Shown: positions 17,751 to 26,861, numbered from the stretch's first letter. The stretch: 64,000 nucleotides of DNA from Pseudomonadota bacterium (GCA_024228935.1 JAAESX010000320.1:1-64000); one strand, 5' to 3'. Numbers and translations are program-made. The notes: a model not told the origin generated them from the letters alone.

Positions 17751-19058
17751 ATGCTCCTTTCCTTGCTCGCGATGGGCTGCAGTGACTACGACCTGAACCG
17801 TCCCGACGACGTGGTCGGCCCCGACGACACCGGCACCTGGTCCGATCCGAACAACCCCGACATCCTGGTCGAGCCGAGCTCCCTGGACTTCGGCGGCACG
17901 CTCAAGGACTGCCCCTCGCCCAAGCAGACCGTGACCATCACGAACCGGGGTGGCGCGGAGCTCGAGGTCACGGACATCGTGCTCGACGGCAACGGCTCCA
18001 CCGCGTTCGGCGTCTACTCGGACGAGGTCCTCTTCACGCTGGCCCCGGACGAGGTCCGTGAGTTCGAGGTCGACTTCACGCCCGAAGCCTGGGTCGAGTA
18101 CGACGCCCAGGTCCTGGTGGTCAGCAACGACCCCGACGAGGGAGAGGTCGGTGTGGACGTCGCGGGCCGCGGGTCCGAGGACGCGATGTTCGAGGAGCAG
18201 TGGGAGCAGGAGTACTTCTCCAACGTCGACGTGCTGTGGATCGTCGACAACAGCTGCTCGATGAGCGGCGCGCTGGCGGCCGTGAACTCGAACTTCGGAA
18301 CCTTCATGGGTGAGTTCGTGGACCTGGGCCTCGACTACCACATCGCCGTGGTCACGACGGATCTGGACGACCCGACGCAGTCGGGCAAGTTCATGGGCTC
18401 GGTCATCACCAACGCGACGTCGGATCCGGAGGGCGAGTTCGGAAGCCAGGTGGACCAGGGGGCCGACGGTTCGGGTCAGGAGCAGGGCTTCGGCGCCGGC
18501 GAGGCCGCGCTGTCCGAGCCGCTCATCAGCGGGACCAACGCGGGCTTCCTGCGTGACGACGCCTCGCTGGCCACCATCATCGTGACCGACGAGGACGACG
18601 ACACCCCGGGCCTGAACAGCACCGGGTTCTCGAGCTGGTACAACGGCCTGAAGACCGACCCCGAGATGGCCACGTTCAGCGCCATCTCCGGCCCGGCGGC
18701 CTCGGCCTGCTTCGACTTCAACAACGGCGTCGATGCCTCTCCGGCCCCCGAGTACGTCAACGCGACGGACCTGACCGGCGGCATCCACGAGTCCATCTGC
18801 GCGGACGAGTGGGACAAGGCGCTCCAGCACCTGTCGCTCACCGCGGCCGGCATGGAGTACGAGTTCTGCCTGGCCCAGGAGCCGAGCAACATCGGCCAGA
18901 TGACGGTGACCATCGACGCCACCGAGGTCGAGTACGACTACACCGACGGTTGGATCTACGACGTCGGTAGCAACTGCATCATCTTCTCCGGCGAGGCCAT
19001 CCCCGGCCCCGGCGCGATGATCATCGCGAGCTACCCCGTCGAAGGGACCTGCGAGTAG
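17751..19058 (+). CDS. Lipoprotein with ASH/Ig-like and VWA-like domains
   Basis: The 435-residue lipoprotein has a signal of ten residues ending in the lipobox Cys (MLLSLLAMGC). An Ig-like domain of the ASH type follows (about 40-135; LDFGG, VTITNRGGAELEV, FTPEAWVEYDAQ), then a VWA-like domain (about 150-330) starting with VDVLWIVDNSCSM, in which DNSCSM stands in for the DxSxS metal site. The C-terminal part is beta-rich. Such proteins are frequent in myxobacteria and of unknown role; the domains suggest binding at the cell surface. GGAGG lies five bases before the ATG. Confidence 0.8.
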   Translation: MLLSLLAMGCSDYDLNRPDDVVGPDDTGTWSDPNNPDILVEPSSLDFGGTLKDCPSPKQTVTITNRGGAELEVTDIVLDGNGSTAFGVYSDEVLFTLAPDEVREFEVDFTPEAWVEYDAQVLVVSNDPDEGEVGVDVAGRGSEDAMFEEQWEQEYFSNVDVLWIVDNSCSMSGALAAVNSNFGTFMGEFVDLGLDYHIAVVTTDLDDPTQSGKFMGSVITNATSDPEGEFGSQVDQGADGSGQEQGFGAGEAALSEPLISGTNAGFLRDDASLATIIVTDEDDDTPGLNSTGFSSWYNGLKTDPEMATFSAISGPAASACFDFNNGVDASPAPEYVNATDLTGGIHESICADEWDKALQHLSLTAAGMEYEFCLAQEPSNIGQMTVTIDATEVEYDYTDGWIYDVGSNCIIFSGEAIPGPGAMIIASYPVEGTCE

Positions 19059-20801
19059 TCAGCGGGATCCGAGCTCCCGAAGCTCCCAGCTCCACGCGCG
19101 TCCGCGGGCATCCAGCCCGTAGACGCGCTCGTCGTCCCAGGCGACCTGCGTCAGGGCGCCAGCTCCGAAGCGGGTGACCAGCTGCTCGTCGCGCACGGTC
19201 CACAGGGCCGCGCCGCCGTCCGCCACGGGACCGACCAACAGATCGCCCGAGGGAGCCACCGAGATGGTCCCGGCGGTCGCGCAGAACCCCTCGTCGGCGA
19301 TCATGCGAGCGGCGCTCTCGTCCTGGCCGTCCCAGCGCCACAGCCACGCCGGGTCGCAGCTCCCGTCGCAGCCGACGAGCAGGTCGCCGTTCCGCGGGTC
19401 GGTCTCCACGCCGCGGACGCCGCCACAGCACGCCTCCCGGGTCCGACCCGTCGGGCGCAGCTCGGCGTCCAGCTCGACGACGAGGCCGTCCTCCTGGACC
19501 ATCCAGGTCGTGTCGCTCGCGAGCACGACCCCCTCGACCGGCGACAGCGTCTCGGCCCAGTGACGCCGTGACTTGTCGAGCGTCGTGCCCGACAGGACCA
19601 TCACGCCGCGCTGGTCTCCCACGGCCAGTCGCTCGCCGTCGTCCGACCAGTCGAGCGCGGTGACGCCACCGACGTCGTAGAGCGTCCGCACGACCTCGCC
19701 TCGACCCACGTCCACGATCCACAGACGCCGGTGAGCGCCGATGGCCAGTCGCTTCCCGTCGTCCGAGAGCGCCCCGACGAACAGGTCGTTCCAGGTCTCC
19801 GGGTCGTGGTTCTCACGCTTGCTCAGCGTGGGCAGACCGATGCGTCGGGCGACGTCTCCGGTCTCCGGGTCGACCAGCGCGACCAGCGCGACGGATCGCT
19901 CGAGGTCCTGGACGTAGACGAGCAGATCTCCCTGGAACGGACGCGGGGCGACGAAGCGCACCTCGTCGGCCAGCAGGAGTCCCTGGGCCCGCTGCTCCAT
20001 CACGGGCACCCACCAGGCGACGGCCTGCCGGGCCACGTGGCGGTCCGAGTTCCAGACCTTGAGCCCGTCCTCGCCCAGTCGCAGGAGCGAGTCCTCGGGC
20101 AGGTCCTCGTACACGAGCTGCCAGCGCCCGTCGCGGTAGACCACCGGCCAGGTCTCGGTCTGCTGGGCCAGCGCGACGTCGACGCCCCGGACGTCCGAGC
20201 CGACCACCTCGGCGCCGTCCAGGACCCAGCGCAGGTAGCCCGCATCGGTGTTCCGCGTGTTCCAGGCGAAGCCCCAGCTCCGCGTGGTGTCCGGCTCGTA
20301 CTTCATGTCGACGCCGACGAGGAGCCGGGGGCGGCCGGACTGGACGTCCGCCAGGAGCTCGCGGACGAAGCGCTCGGGCTCTGGGCAGAGCGAGCACACG
20401 CTGGGCTCGAACCGCTCGATGACGGGGCGACCGCTCTCCTGGCGGACGACGGCCGTGACCGCCGGCTCGCCCTCGAGGACGACCCGCACGTAGTCCGGCC
20501 CGTGCACGACGCCCGCGACCGCGGATCCTGCCGCGAGGGCATCCCCCAGGCCGCCGGCCAGCGAGACCTCGAGCTCGTGGTAGTAGCTGCGGCGTGCCGC
20601 CGGGGGCAGATCGTCGAGAGCCGACGGCTGCATCGCCTGGCGGACCCAGGCTGCGTCGAGCTGATCGGCCGCCGCGCGCGACTGGACCTCGCGCACCAGC
20701 TCGGTGGCCCGGTCGGGCTCCGGGGGTCGGGCAGCGAGCGCCAGTCCGCCCAGCAGGACAAGGATTGGCCAAGGCTGGGCTCGGGTCGTGGCGCGCGGCA
20801 C
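19059..20801 (-). CDS. Exported beta-propeller (WD40-like) protein
   Basis: This protein of about 580 residues has a cleavable signal if GTG at 20801 is used (positive start, then WPILVLLGGLALAA). An ATG eight codons upstream at 20825 would clash with the start of the divergent gene. The middle and C-terminal parts show propeller-like repeats of the form ALSDDGKRLAIGA, DWSDDGERLAVGD, APSGDLLVG. The N-terminal 250 residues match nothing recognised and include a CSLCPEP motif. A partner-binding role at the surface is a guess. It ends one base after the gene on the other strand. Confidence 0.75.
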   Translation of the reverse strand: MPRATTRAQPWPILVLLGGLALAARPPEPDRATELVREVQSRAAADQLDAAWVRQAMQPSALDDLPPAARRSYYHELEVSLAGGLGDALAAGSAVAGVVHGPDYVRVVLEGEPAVTAVVRQESGRPVIERFEPSVCSLCPEPERFVRELLADVQSGRPRLLVGVDMKYEPDTTRSWGFAWNTRNTDAGYLRWVLDGAEVVGSDVRGVDVALAQQTETWPVVYRDGRWQLVYEDLPEDSLLRLGEDGLKVWNSDRHVARQAVAWWVPVMEQRAQGLLLADEVRFVAPRPFQGDLLVYVQDLERSVALVALVDPETGDVARRIGLPTLSKRENHDPETWNDLFVGALSDDGKRLAIGAHRRLWIVDVGRGEVVRTLYDVGGVTALDWSDDGERLAVGDQRGVMVLSGTTLDKSRRHWAETLSPVEGVVLASDTTWMVQEDGLVVELDAELRPTGRTREACCGGVRGVETDPRNGDLLVGCDGSCDPAWLWRWDGQDESAARMIADEGFCATAGTISVAPSGDLLVGPVADGGAALWTVRDEQLVTRFGAGALTQVAWDDERVYGLDARGRAWSWELRELGSR

Positions 20802-20823
20802 GCCAGCATGTATCTTGAGCCGC

Positions 20824-21693
20824 ATGCTGCTGCTGCTCGCTGCCTGCGCGAATGGAACCGAGGACGCGTCCGACGCGTTCATCATCCCGCTGCGCGACGC
20901 CGGTGATCCGGTCGCCCAGGGGAGCGGTTTCGACCTGTCGAACCCCACCGAGACGATGTTCGCGGCCCAGCACATCGTGCCGGACCTGTACTTCGGGAAC
21001 TCGCCGAGCTCGGAGATCGCGCTCCAGATGTGGGACCACCTGCAAGGCGACAACATCGCCGACACGGGCATCTGTCCGTACCTGGTGGCCGACGGCCCCG
21101 AGCAGATCTTCAAGACCGACTGCCGCTCGCAGGAGGGCTACAACTGGTCCGGCGAGGTCCGGTACGTCGAGTGGTCCGAGGAAGGCCAGGACTGGAAGCA
21201 CTGGACCTTCGACGTCGTGGTCGACACCGACCTGGAGGACAAGTCCTTCGAGCGGCTCGCCCTGACCGGAGAGATCTTCTACGCGAGCGCGAACGAGGAC
21301 ATCGGCCTCATCAGCCACACCCAGTCCAACGTGCGCATCGACGCCGAGGGCTACTGGGCCAACAAGCTGGTCAACGGTGAGAACCTGGAGGCCGCCTGGC
21401 AGGGACTCGCGCTGACCGGTGCCTGGGAGACCCAGGAGACGGACGCGGGCGACCTGTTCGTGCACAGCGGTGTCATGGACCTGGGCCAGTTCGGCGGCCT
21501 GACCTTCGAGACCGAGGGCCTGCTCGACGAGGGCGGCTGCGTCGGCGAGCCCCAGGGCACGCTGCTGCTCGACGGCGACCAGGCCGGACAGCTCCGCTTC
21601 GAGGGCTCCAACCGGTGCGATGGCTGCGCCGCCCACTCCGGCGACGGCATCGACGAGACGCTCGCCTGTCCGAGCCGCGAGTACATGCTCTGA
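20824..21693 (+). CDS. Hypothetical lipoprotein
   Basis: The 289-residue protein begins MLLLLAAC, placing the lipidated Cys at position 8. The mature protein is acidic and beta-rich with several Cys residues (CPYLV, DCRSQ, GGCVGE, RCDGCAAH, ACPSRE), probably paired in disulfides. No family was recognised. It overlaps the tyrosine phosphatase gene by one base (TGATG), and that gene overlaps the next lipoprotein, so three genes are probably translated together. The ATG is within a CATG shared with the divergent strand. Confidence 0.7.
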   Translation: MLLLLAACANGTEDASDAFIIPLRDAGDPVAQGSGFDLSNPTETMFAAQHIVPDLYFGNSPSSEIALQMWDHLQGDNIADTGICPYLVADGPEQIFKTDCRSQEGYNWSGEVRYVEWSEEGQDWKHWTFDVVVDTDLEDKSFERLALTGEIFYASANEDIGLISHTQSNVRIDAEGYWANKLVNGENLEAAWQGLALTGAWETQETDAGDLFVHSGVMDLGQFGGLTFETEGLLDEGGCVGEPQGTLLLDGDQAGQLRFEGSNRCDGCAAHSGDGIDETLACPSREYML

Positions 21694-22136
21694 TGACCAA
21701 CATCCTCGTCGTCTGCACCGGCAACATCTGCCGCTCCCCCATGGCCGAAGGCCTGTTCGCCGACTACGCCCGCCGGCGCGGTCGGAAGATCCAGGTCAAG
21801 TCCGCGAGTGTGTTGGGACTGAACGGAAAGCCCGCCCACAAGCACGCCATCGCGGTCATGAAGGAGATCAGCCTCGACATCTCCGGCCACAAGGCCCAGC
21901 CCGTCACGAACGAGCTGATGGAGTGGGCCGACTACGTGCTGGGAATGGAGATCAACCACTCGGCGACGCTGCGGGACCGCTACCCGCTCTTCGACGACAA
22001 GATCCTGCTCCTGCCGACGTTCGGTGGGCTCGTCGAGCTCGCCGACCCGCTCGGCGGCTGGCGGCGCCGGTTCCGGAAGAGCCGCGAGGACATCCAGCGC
22101 TGCAGCATGGCGTTCATCGACCAGATCCCCGCGTGA
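21693..22136 (+). CDS. Low-molecular-weight protein tyrosine phosphatase
   Basis: The 147-residue enzyme has the signature CTGNICRS at residues 9-16 (nucleophile Cys and phosphate-binding Arg) and the general-acid Asp in LADPLGG near residue 116. It removes phosphate from protein tyrosine, or from arginine in the McsB-type branch; which one applies is unclear. The isolated setting between two lipoprotein genes lacks the tyrosine kinase and polysaccharide genes that often accompany Wzb-type phosphatases. Its start overlaps the previous stop (TGATG). Confidence 0.92.
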   Translation: MTNILVVCTGNICRSPMAEGLFADYARRRGRKIQVKSASVLGLNGKPAHKHAIAVMKEISLDISGHKAQPVTNELMEWADYVLGMEINHSATLRDRYPLFDDKILLLPTFGGLVELADPLGGWRRRFRKSREDIQRCSMAFIDQIPA

Positions 22137-22774
22137 TCTGGCTGCTGGCCTGCCAGCCGAAGTCCTTCACTCCGGACCCCGTCAAGCAGGTCGGCCAGGT
22201 GACCCTCACGGTCGACGCCAGCCGACAGACCGGCCGACTGCGCGTGCTCGTGTACGAGGCCTTCGGCGCTCCCTTGCCGAGCGAGCGACAGGGGCTGCCC
22301 CTGGATGCCTGCGCGACCCTGGTCCCCGAGTCGTCCCTCCAGGGGCTCGTCTTCCGCGACGTCGAGGTCCGCGCCTGGTGCGATGGCGTCGAGCTGGAGC
22401 TGAACGAGCACGCGCCCGGGAGCTGGGCGAAGAGGCTGCCGACCTACCCGGACCCGGGTCTGTCGTGCCGCGTCTCGATCGACGGCGAGGAGGTGGACCT
22501 GCCGGCTCTCCCGGCGAGCCCGGATGTCACCGTGCGTCCGACCCGGCTGACCTGGACGCCGGCTGGCGCAGACGAGATCCGGGTCTCGGTGCCGCGGTCC
22601 CAGGGACGAAGCACGCTCTGCCGCCTGGTCGATGATGGCTCCGGTCCCCGACCGCAGGGCATCAACCTCCAGACGTCGTTCGTCTCGCGGGTCGAGCTCG
22701 CGGCGCCGGCGATCGAGGGCGGCCGCCTGCCGATGGCGTCCATCTCCGGAGCATGGCTGCCACCACGAGAGTGA
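22133..22774 (+). CDS. Hypothetical lipoprotein
   Basis: The 213-residue protein starts at a GTG (22133) overlapping the phosphatase stop as GTGA. The signal is minimal: MIWLLAC, with the acceptor Cys at residue 7. The mature region has pairs of Cys residues and beta-like segments (VTLTVDASRQ, GRLRVLVYEAF) and may be an Ig-like fold. No family was recognised. Its last 113 bases overlap the end of a convergent gene on the minus strand, so one of the two C-termini may be altered. Confidence 0.65.
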   Translation: MIWLLACQPKSFTPDPVKQVGQVTLTVDASRQTGRLRVLVYEAFGAPLPSERQGLPLDACATLVPESSLQGLVFRDVEVRAWCDGVELELNEHAPGSWAKRLPTYPDPGLSCRVSIDGEEVDLPALPASPDVTVRPTRLTWTPAGADEIRVSVPRSQGRSTLCRLVDDGSGPRPQGINLQTSFVSRVELAAPAIEGGRLPMASISGAWLPPRE

Positions 22775-23123
22775 GGACGAGCGACGGGGTCGCCGACAGC
22801 GTGCTGCACGACCAGGCCAGTCCGCCCGGAGCCGCCGGGTCCTCGACCTGGACGCAGCCCTCGTCGACCTGACCGTCGCAGTCCTCGTCGGCGCCCGCGC
22901 ACAGCTGCTCGGCGTCCGGGTGGATCGAGGCGTTGCCGTCGCGGCAGTCCTCGCCTCCGGCCTCGACGGCGTCCCAGCCGTCCTCGTCGACATCGGTCAG
23001 GTCGAAGCCGTCACAGTCCTCGTCGATGTCGTTGTAGGGCACCTCGAACGCATCCGGGTGGATGTCCGGGTCGGTGTCGTCGCAGTCCTCGGGTGGCTCG
23101 AAGCCGTCGCGGTCGGCGCCCAT
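22662..23123 (-). CDS. MopE-type repeat protein with C-terminal membrane anchor, no signal peptide
   Basis: The 153-residue product carries two metal-binding-type repeats (EDCDDTDPDIHPDA...DEDCDG and EDCRDGNASIHPDA...DEDCDGQVDE) and then SCS, a hydrophobic helix VLTLVVAAMLRR and a 22-residue tail. The Cys-helix-Arg layout resembles the MYXO-CTERM sorting signal, but there is no N-terminal export signal. ATG at 23123 overlaps the previous stop (TGATG). It may be the tail of a once larger surface protein. The codon after the Arg pair is TGG, one base from TGA, and the extra tail causes the 113-bp overlap with the opposite gene, so the natural stop may have been lost. Confidence 0.6.
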   Translation of the reverse strand: MGADRDGFEPPEDCDDTDPDIHPDAFEVPYNDIDEDCDGFDLTDVDEDGWDAVEAGGEDCRDGNASIHPDAEQLCAGADEDCDGQVDEGCVQVEDPAAPGGLAWSCSTLSATPSLVLTLVVAAMLRRWTPSAGGRPRSPAPRARPARRTTSGG

Positions 23124-24541
23124 CAGAAGCTCCTCTCGACGCCGAGCGTACCGCCCACGGTGACGTAGCGGAGGCCTCCCCCACCCCACGCGTCCAGCTT
23201 CAGGCGGTAGCCGTCGGACAGGGGGCGTGCCGCGCTCGCGGCCAGGACGCCGGCGACGCGCACGCCCGGGCTGTCCTCGAAGCGCCCGGACCAGACGACG
23301 AGCGCATCCGCGCCGAGCTCCAGCCCCACCCGACCCTCGCGCGCCAGGCGCACGCCGACCCGACCCGGGACCACCGCCCGGTACAGATGGGCGCCGCCGT
23401 AGCTGAGAGGGAGCGGATCACGGCGTCCGAGCCCCCCGACCTGGGCGGCGACTCGGAGATCGGGGGTCACGGCGTACCGGCCCCAGATCGAGAGCCCGGC
23501 CTGGACCCCCGCGACGTCACGGGGCTCGCCCATCACCCAGCCCAGTCCCGGCCCGGCCCCGACGAGGAACGGGCCGCCGAGGCCGACGATCTCGGGCTCG
23601 TCGACTCGCACGGGCGCGTCCGGAAGCTCCGGAGCGGTCCGACTTCGCACCGGAGTCCCGTCGGCCTCGTGGATGACCACCGAGTCCACACGCACCGACG
23701 CGATGAGGACCGGCTCGTCGTACAGGCCCGCGATGGCCTCGAGCAGCGAGCTGGACTGCCCCGAGCCGGCCAGCTCCAGCTCGATGATGAGGTCGCTCGG
23801 CTCGAGGAGCCCGTCCCAGATCAGCGTGGGCCGTTCGTCGAGCTCGACCAGTTGGTTGCCGACGACCACGCCGCCACGGACGACCTGGGCCACGTGCGGT
23901 CCGGGAGAGAAGCCCCGCGGGAGCCGACCGATGGCGTTGCCATCGACCAGGACCCGGCCGTTCCCCCCAGCGGCGACCGGGACGGACTCGACGTACGAGC
24001 GGAGCTCGATGAGCGCCTGGATCTCCGGCTCGAGCCCGCTGGGGAGCATCAGATCGTCGCCGAGGGCCTGCATCGCGTCCACCGAGCGCCGCGCCTGGTC
24101 CTCGTGGAAGTCGGGCTGGTCGTTCGCCTGGGCCGCCAGCAGGTGCGCCCGGGCGACGCTCAGGTGCAGGCGCTGGAGGATCTGCCGGTCCAGGGGGCGG
24201 TCGAGGCAGGCCGCCTCGAGCTCGGCGAGCGAGAGGCCCGACAGCGCTCCCTCGACGTCGAGGAGCTGGATCTTCGTCTCGGCCCGCGCGACCGACATCT
24301 CCCACTCGTGCGCCGAGACCGCGCCGCCGCACATCGCGTCCTCGCTGCGCCCGTCCACCCCGACGAGCTGGATCTCCTGGGCCAGCGACCCGGCGGTGGC
24401 CCAGGCCACCTGATCGATGTCCGAGTCGGCGAGCGCCGCGGCCACGCGCTGACGAGCGTCGACGTCGCCGGAGTTCGGACCGGTCAGCAGCACGACCGCG
24501 CGGTCGCCACCGAAGGCTGTGGAGACGAGGAGCCAGAACAT
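23123..24541 (-). CDS. Exported protein with PEGA-like segment and beta-barrel-like C-terminus
   Basis: The 472-residue protein has an N-terminal hydrophobic signal (MFWLLVSTAFGG). A PEGA-like stretch sits near residues 195-225 (GRVLVDGNAIGRLPRGFSPGPHVAQV). The last 170 residues are alternating Gly/aromatic strands ending in Phe (GVERSF), as in outer-membrane barrels recognised by BamA. It is translationally coupled to the upstream kinase gene (stop and start share bases 24541-24543) and to the downstream MopE-repeat gene. This suggests an envelope protein working with a kinase that also has a PEGA-like tail. The exact role is unknown. Confidence 0.7.
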   Translation of the reverse strand: MFWLLVSTAFGGDRAVVLLTGPNSGDVDARQRVAAALADSDIDQVAWATAGSLAQEIQLVGVDGRSEDAMCGGAVSAHEWEMSVARAETKIQLLDVEGALSGLSLAELEAACLDRPLDRQILQRLHLSVARAHLLAAQANDQPDFHEDQARRSVDAMQALGDDLMLPSGLEPEIQALIELRSYVESVPVAAGGNGRVLVDGNAIGRLPRGFSPGPHVAQVVRGGVVVGNQLVELDERPTLIWDGLLEPSDLIIELELAGSGQSSSLLEAIAGLYDEPVLIASVRVDSVVIHEADGTPVRSRTAPELPDAPVRVDEPEIVGLGGPFLVGAGPGLGWVMGEPRDVAGVQAGLSIWGRYAVTPDLRVAAQVGGLGRRDPLPLSYGGAHLYRAVVPGRVGVRLAREGRVGLELGADALVVWSGRFEDSPGVRVAGVLAASAARPLSDGYRLKLDAWGGGGLRYVTVGGTLGVERSF

Positions 24542-26211
24542 CAGTTCTCGACCCACTCCCCCTTCTCGAAGTGCCAGATCCGCCGCACCTCGGAGCCACC
24601 CGAGACGTCGACGCGGAACTGGGTGTACCGCCCATCGTCGGTCTCGAGACGAACGACGTGGGCGCCCGCCGGCAGCTCGTGCTCGTACAGCGGGGTGTAC
24701 CGGACGAAGCTGCCGTCGACGATGACCTTGCTTCGCGGGAGCGAGCTGACGGTCAGCACGCCCGTGGAGGCCGTCGTCGAGGACCTCGTGGTGCGAACAG
24801 GCTCGGGCTCGGGCTCGACGACCGAATCGGGCGTCTTCTCAGGCGCCGGCTGGGCCCGAGGGCGCACGGGATCCGGCGTCTTGGTGACGACCGGGGGCGC
24901 GACGACAGGCTCGGGCTCGACGACCGGCTCCTCGACCGGCTCCTCGACCTCGGCCACGACGGGCTCCTCGACCGGAGCCTCGACCACGGTGGCCTCGACC
25001 AGCTCGGGCTTCACGTCCGCCTCGTGCAGCACCAGCGTCACGCCGACGAACCCGAGCACCAGGATGGCCAGCCCGGACATGAAGACGGCGCCCATGGTCC
25101 AGGGCGAGCGCGGCTTGGCAAGCGGTGGGGGGCCGCCGATAGCGACGCCCGGCCGGGGCCCATGCGCGTCTCCCGCTGCCACGGGGAGTCCGCCGGTCGC
25201 ATGGCTCGGCTGGCTCGGCGCACGGGACATCGTCGAGGCGCTGCGACGCGGCTCCGGCAGCTGCCCCTGGGCGAGCTGCGAGACGGTGTGGTGGAAGTGC
25301 AGGACCTGCTCGCGGGCGAGCACCGGATCCGGCGTCAGGCGTCCCAGGGCGAGCGCCATCTGCCCGGTGTCCTGGAACCGCGCCGCCGGGTCGCGCTGGA
25401 GGGCGCGGAGCAGCACGGGAACCAGCGGGGCGTGAGGGCCGACCAGGCGGTTGGCTCGCCGGGCCGCCTCGTCCTGGGACATCAGGCGACGCAGCTCGCG
25501 CGGCTCCTTCTCCGGGAACAGCGACTTCAGCATGGCCAGCTCGTACAGGACCGCGGCCACGCCGTACTGGTCGGCGGCGGCGTCGACGTCCTTGGCGGCG
25601 GCCTGCTCGGGCGCCATGTAGCCCCAGGTGCCCTTGACGGTCCCCCGCTTCTCGGCGGCGATGAGCGCTTTGCTGATGCCGAAGTCGAGCACCTTGACGA
25701 CACCCTGCGCGTTCAGGATGAGGTTGCTCGGCTTGATGTCCCGGAGGACGAGGTGCAGCTGCTGACCGTCCTCGGACCGCGCGGTGTGGGCGTAGTGGAG
25801 CCCCTCGCTGACCTGCCGGCCCAGCTCAGCGATGACGGCGAGCGGGATGGGCATGCCGTTCCGGCGACACAGCGACGCGGCCCGACGCAGGGTCACGCCC
25901 TCGACGTACTCCATGACCAGGTAGAAGTGGCCGGACTCCCGGTCGAAGTCCTGGATCTGGACCAGGTTCTGATGCTGGAGCTGGCTGCCGATCCGCGCTT
26001 CGTTGACGAAGAGCTGCTGAAACGTCTCGTCCGCGGCGTACTCGGGCAGGATCACCTTGACGGCGACCTTTGGCGCCACGCCGGCCAGGCTCTCGCGACG
26101 GGCCTCGTACACCCGCGCCATGCCACCGGAGCTGATGCACCGGACGAGCCGGTAGCGCCCCAATCGTGCGGGCGGCTCGGAACCCCCGGTCTGCTGGCGC
26201 GTCGTACTCAC
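24541..26211 (-). CDS. Membrane Ser/Thr protein kinase with PEGA-like tail
   Basis: At 556 residues, a Hanks-type kinase domain (about 18-290) is followed by a Pro-rich segment, one membrane helix (about 375-397), a Pro/Glu/Val-rich spacer, and a C-terminal PEGA-like beta domain (about 475-556). Kinase motifs: Gly loop SSGGMARVYEA, Lys in VAVKVIL, catalytic LRDIKPSN, DFGISKA and APEQ. The usual HRD is LRD here; the Asp is kept, so activity is likely. The outer domain probably senses or binds envelope material. The start is GTG and overlaps nothing upstream. It is divergent from the Asp-rich lipoprotein gene, 53 bp away. Confidence 0.9.
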   Translation of the reverse strand: MSTTRQQTGGSEPPARLGRYRLVRCISSGGMARVYEARRESLAGVAPKVAVKVILPEYAADETFQQLFVNEARIGSQLQHQNLVQIQDFDRESGHFYLVMEYVEGVTLRRAASLCRRNGMPIPLAVIAELGRQVSEGLHYAHTARSEDGQQLHLVLRDIKPSNLILNAQGVVKVLDFGISKALIAAEKRGTVKGTWGYMAPEQAAAKDVDAAADQYGVAAVLYELAMLKSLFPEKEPRELRRLMSQDEAARRANRLVGPHAPLVPVLLRALQRDPAARFQDTGQMALALGRLTPDPVLAREQVLHFHHTVSQLAQGQLPEPRRSASTMSRAPSQPSHATGGLPVAAGDAHGPRPGVAIGGPPPLAKPRSPWTMGAVFMSGLAILVLGFVGVTLVLHEADVKPELVEATVVEAPVEEPVVAEVEEPVEEPVVEPEPVVAPPVVTKTPDPVRPRAQPAPEKTPDSVVEPEPEPVRTTRSSTTASTGVLTVSSLPRSKVIVDGSFVRYTPLYEHELPAGAHVVRLETDDGRYTQFRVDVSGGSEVRRIWHFEKGEWVEN

Positions 26212-26264
26212 GTTGTCGCCGATCCTATCCGAAGGTTGTAGGCTCGGGGCATCAGGAGGTTCCC

Positions 26265-26858
26265 ATGCTCACCCTGCTCCTCGCGCTCGCATGCGGAGAC
26301 AAGGACACCACCGGCACGGACAGCAGTCCGGAAGCCGACGCCGACACCGACTCGGACACCGATGGCGACTCGGATGCCGACAGCGACTCGGACGCGGACA
26401 GCGACGCCGACGCCGACTCGGACACCGACACCGACTACGACCCGGACAAGCTGCGTCCAGGCTGGTGGGAGATGACCATCAAGGCCGTCAACACCAACAC
26501 CTGCGGGGCGCCGTTCGAGGTCGAGGGCTTTGTCGGCATCATGGTGACCGAGACCGACCAGGCCGACACGGTCCTCGATGGTCAGGTGGTCATCGGGTAC
26601 GCCGGCGACGGCACGTTCTTCGGCCAGGGCGAGACGCAGATCACGTCCGAGGGCAAGGACTGCACCACCGACATCTTCATCAACGCCAGTGGCACGATGA
26701 CGGACGCCATGACGCTGGAGTCCTTCGGGCGACACGAGGAGTACACGTTCACCGGAACGGAGTGCGAGGACGCCCCCAACGAGGGGGTCGCCTGCGACGT
26801 CGACATCATCATGTCGGGGGCCTGGTACGGCTCCGAGCCCCCCGAGCAGGGCGGCTGA
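26265..26858 (+). CDS. Asp-tethered lipoprotein (CGDKD type)
   Basis: The 197-residue protein starts with a nine-residue signal and lipobox Cys10, immediately followed by GDKD. Residues 24-57 alternate Asp with Ala, Ser, Thr or Gly. A compact beta-rich domain follows (about 62-197) with four Cys residues, unlike any family known to me. AGGAGG is six bases before the ATG. The same CGDKD start is found in three other lipoproteins in this window. The Asp spacer probably holds the domain away from the membrane and may bind Ca2+; both points are inference. Confidence 0.75.
   Translation: MLTLLLALACGDKDTTGTDSSPEADADTDSDTDGDSDADSDSDADSDADADSDTDTDYDPDKLRPGWWEMTIKAVNTNTCGAPFEVEGFVGIMVTETDQADTVLDGQVVIGYAGDGTFFGQGETQITSEGKDCTTDIFINASGTMTDAMTLESFGRHEEYTFTGTECEDAPNEGVACDVDIIMSGAWYGSEPPEQGG
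26334..26435 (+). repeat. (Asp-X)n coding repeat
   Basis: Seventeen consecutive X-Asp dipeptides (X is Ala, Ser, Thr or Gly) form a GC-rich hexamer-like DNA repeat of GCCGAC, TCGGAC and ACCGAC units. It encodes the tether of the lipoprotein. Such tracts can change length by slippage in steps of six bases without breaking the frame. Confidence 0.85.
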
Positions 26859-26861
26859 GCC

